Origin: Pectinophora gossypiella
Taxonomy: Eukaryota; Arthropoda; Insecta; Lepidoptera; Gelechiidae
Reading direction: 5' to 3'
NCBI RefSeq assembly: GCF_024362695.1
Contig: NC_065419.1
Coordinates: 12,276,678 to 12,340,677, forward strand
DNA length: 64,000 bases
The notes below the pieces were generated by a model, which was not told the DNA's origin, made no database searches, and saw nothing but the letters and a program-made list of their open reading frames with translations. Below are positions 63,527 through 64,000 of this stretch, one piece after another. A program made the translations under genes and the position numbers. Each line of letters starts with the position of its first letter. Position 1 is the first letter of the stretch.

Positions 63527-63776
63527 CTATCCAGCAGTGAGATGATGCAGGCTAGGCTGAAATTTAAATTTAAACACCATTTCATCTGTCTGATCTATAA
63601 TGTTCAATGTAGGAATAGCATCGTCTCGAAGACGCCTCCACTTTGAATTAGGAACACACATAAATGAATCCGCAGTAAAATGTTTCGAGCAAATACGGCT
63701 GTACTTATTTGGAATCCAATTTCGTCTATTAATGCGAATTATCCATTCTTTCTCTTTGTTATCGTCTACAGGAAAT
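63527..63776 (-). CDS. THAP-domain exon
   Basis: The acceptor AATTTTTAG precedes 63776 (minus). The frame continues the upstream exon: FPVDDNKEKEWIIRINRRNW then IPNKYSRICSKHFTADSFMC and RRLRDDAIPTLNI. It shows the second half of a THAP zinc finger (C-x2-H in CSKHF, the invariant W in KEW, the F-P after FHR, and DAIPTLNI for the AVPTIF end). THAP domains bind DNA. The frame runs to a TAG at 63527-63529 (HHLTAG), giving a short product unless a donor inside (GTGTTT after DEM) leads to the coiled-coil exon. It lies downstream of SLC17 exon 9 on the other strand. Confidence 0.85.
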
Positions 63777-63980
63777 CTAAAAATTAAAAGTATCGATAAT
63801 TTTAGTACATCACTATGGACAATCAACATAACCTCAAATCAATTCCGTATTCATCGATGAAACGTATAATATAATGGATATCTCAAATATTTTATGCTAC
63901 AAATCTATTCAGCAAAACATATTACTTTCCTAAAATTGTTCAGCAGTTCACATTTCACTAGAAAATTACAAAAAACTTAC

Positions 63981-64000
63981 CGATGAAACGACAGAAGTTG
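63981..64000 (-). CDS. THAP-domain gene, end of the preceding exon (partial)
   Basis: The minus strand reads QLLSFHR up to donor GTAAG at 63976-63980. SFHRFP spans the junction and is the standard THAP motif. The first zinc cysteines lie beyond the window. Confidence 0.8.

Overview
The window looks like nuclear DNA of a moth or butterfly (Lepidoptera). The evidence is small exons with GT-AG introns, AT-rich introns, and dense tRNA-headed SINEs carrying the phrase 'cccactgctgggc' that is common in lepidopteran repeats. BEL/Pao, mariner, RTE-like and CR1/jockey-type elements are also present. Everything was read by eye; there is no prokaryotic gene organisation, rRNA or CRISPR.

Layout. 1-3283 (minus): the LTR, primer-binding site, unusually long leader and first 458 codons of gag of a BEL/Pao retrotransposon that continues beyond base 1. 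3607-9640 (plus): the last coding exons and 3'UTR of an unrecognised host gene, which seems to contain the BEL element in an upstream intron. 14483-34895 (minus): a complete six-exon mitochondrial carrier of the SLC25A16 type (318 codons), with a 15-kb second intron that holds an apparently intact mariner. 34896-36500: the shared upstream region of two head-to-head genes. 36501 to beyond 61695 (plus): nine exons of an SLC17-type (sialin/phosphate cotransporter-like) membrane transporter whose last exons lie outside the window. Intron 6 of that gene carries a two-ORF LINE with both frames open, followed by a decayed second copy of exon 6. 62985-64000 (minus): the 3' part of a THAP-domain gene.

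The rest is mainly repeats. Three SINE families (A, B and C here) have different heads, and A and C share a related tail, yet all three contain the same central block. At least six families of palindromic MITEs occur, several nested in ways that prove the target-site duplication. One is a 159-bp MITE with a 3-bp CWG duplication that split a SINE-A head. Another is a 3.2-kb terminal-inverted-repeat element, full of TCTAG-like subterminal motifs, that split a smaller palindromic MITE.

The host genes are metabolite transporters (one mitochondrial carrier, one major-facilitator transporter) and a probable DNA-binding THAP protein. Nothing in the sequence links them into one pathway. The most interesting observations concern mobile elements and their effect on host gene structure: an intron made almost entirely of a SINE, a duplicated exon, and splice sites abutting repeats.
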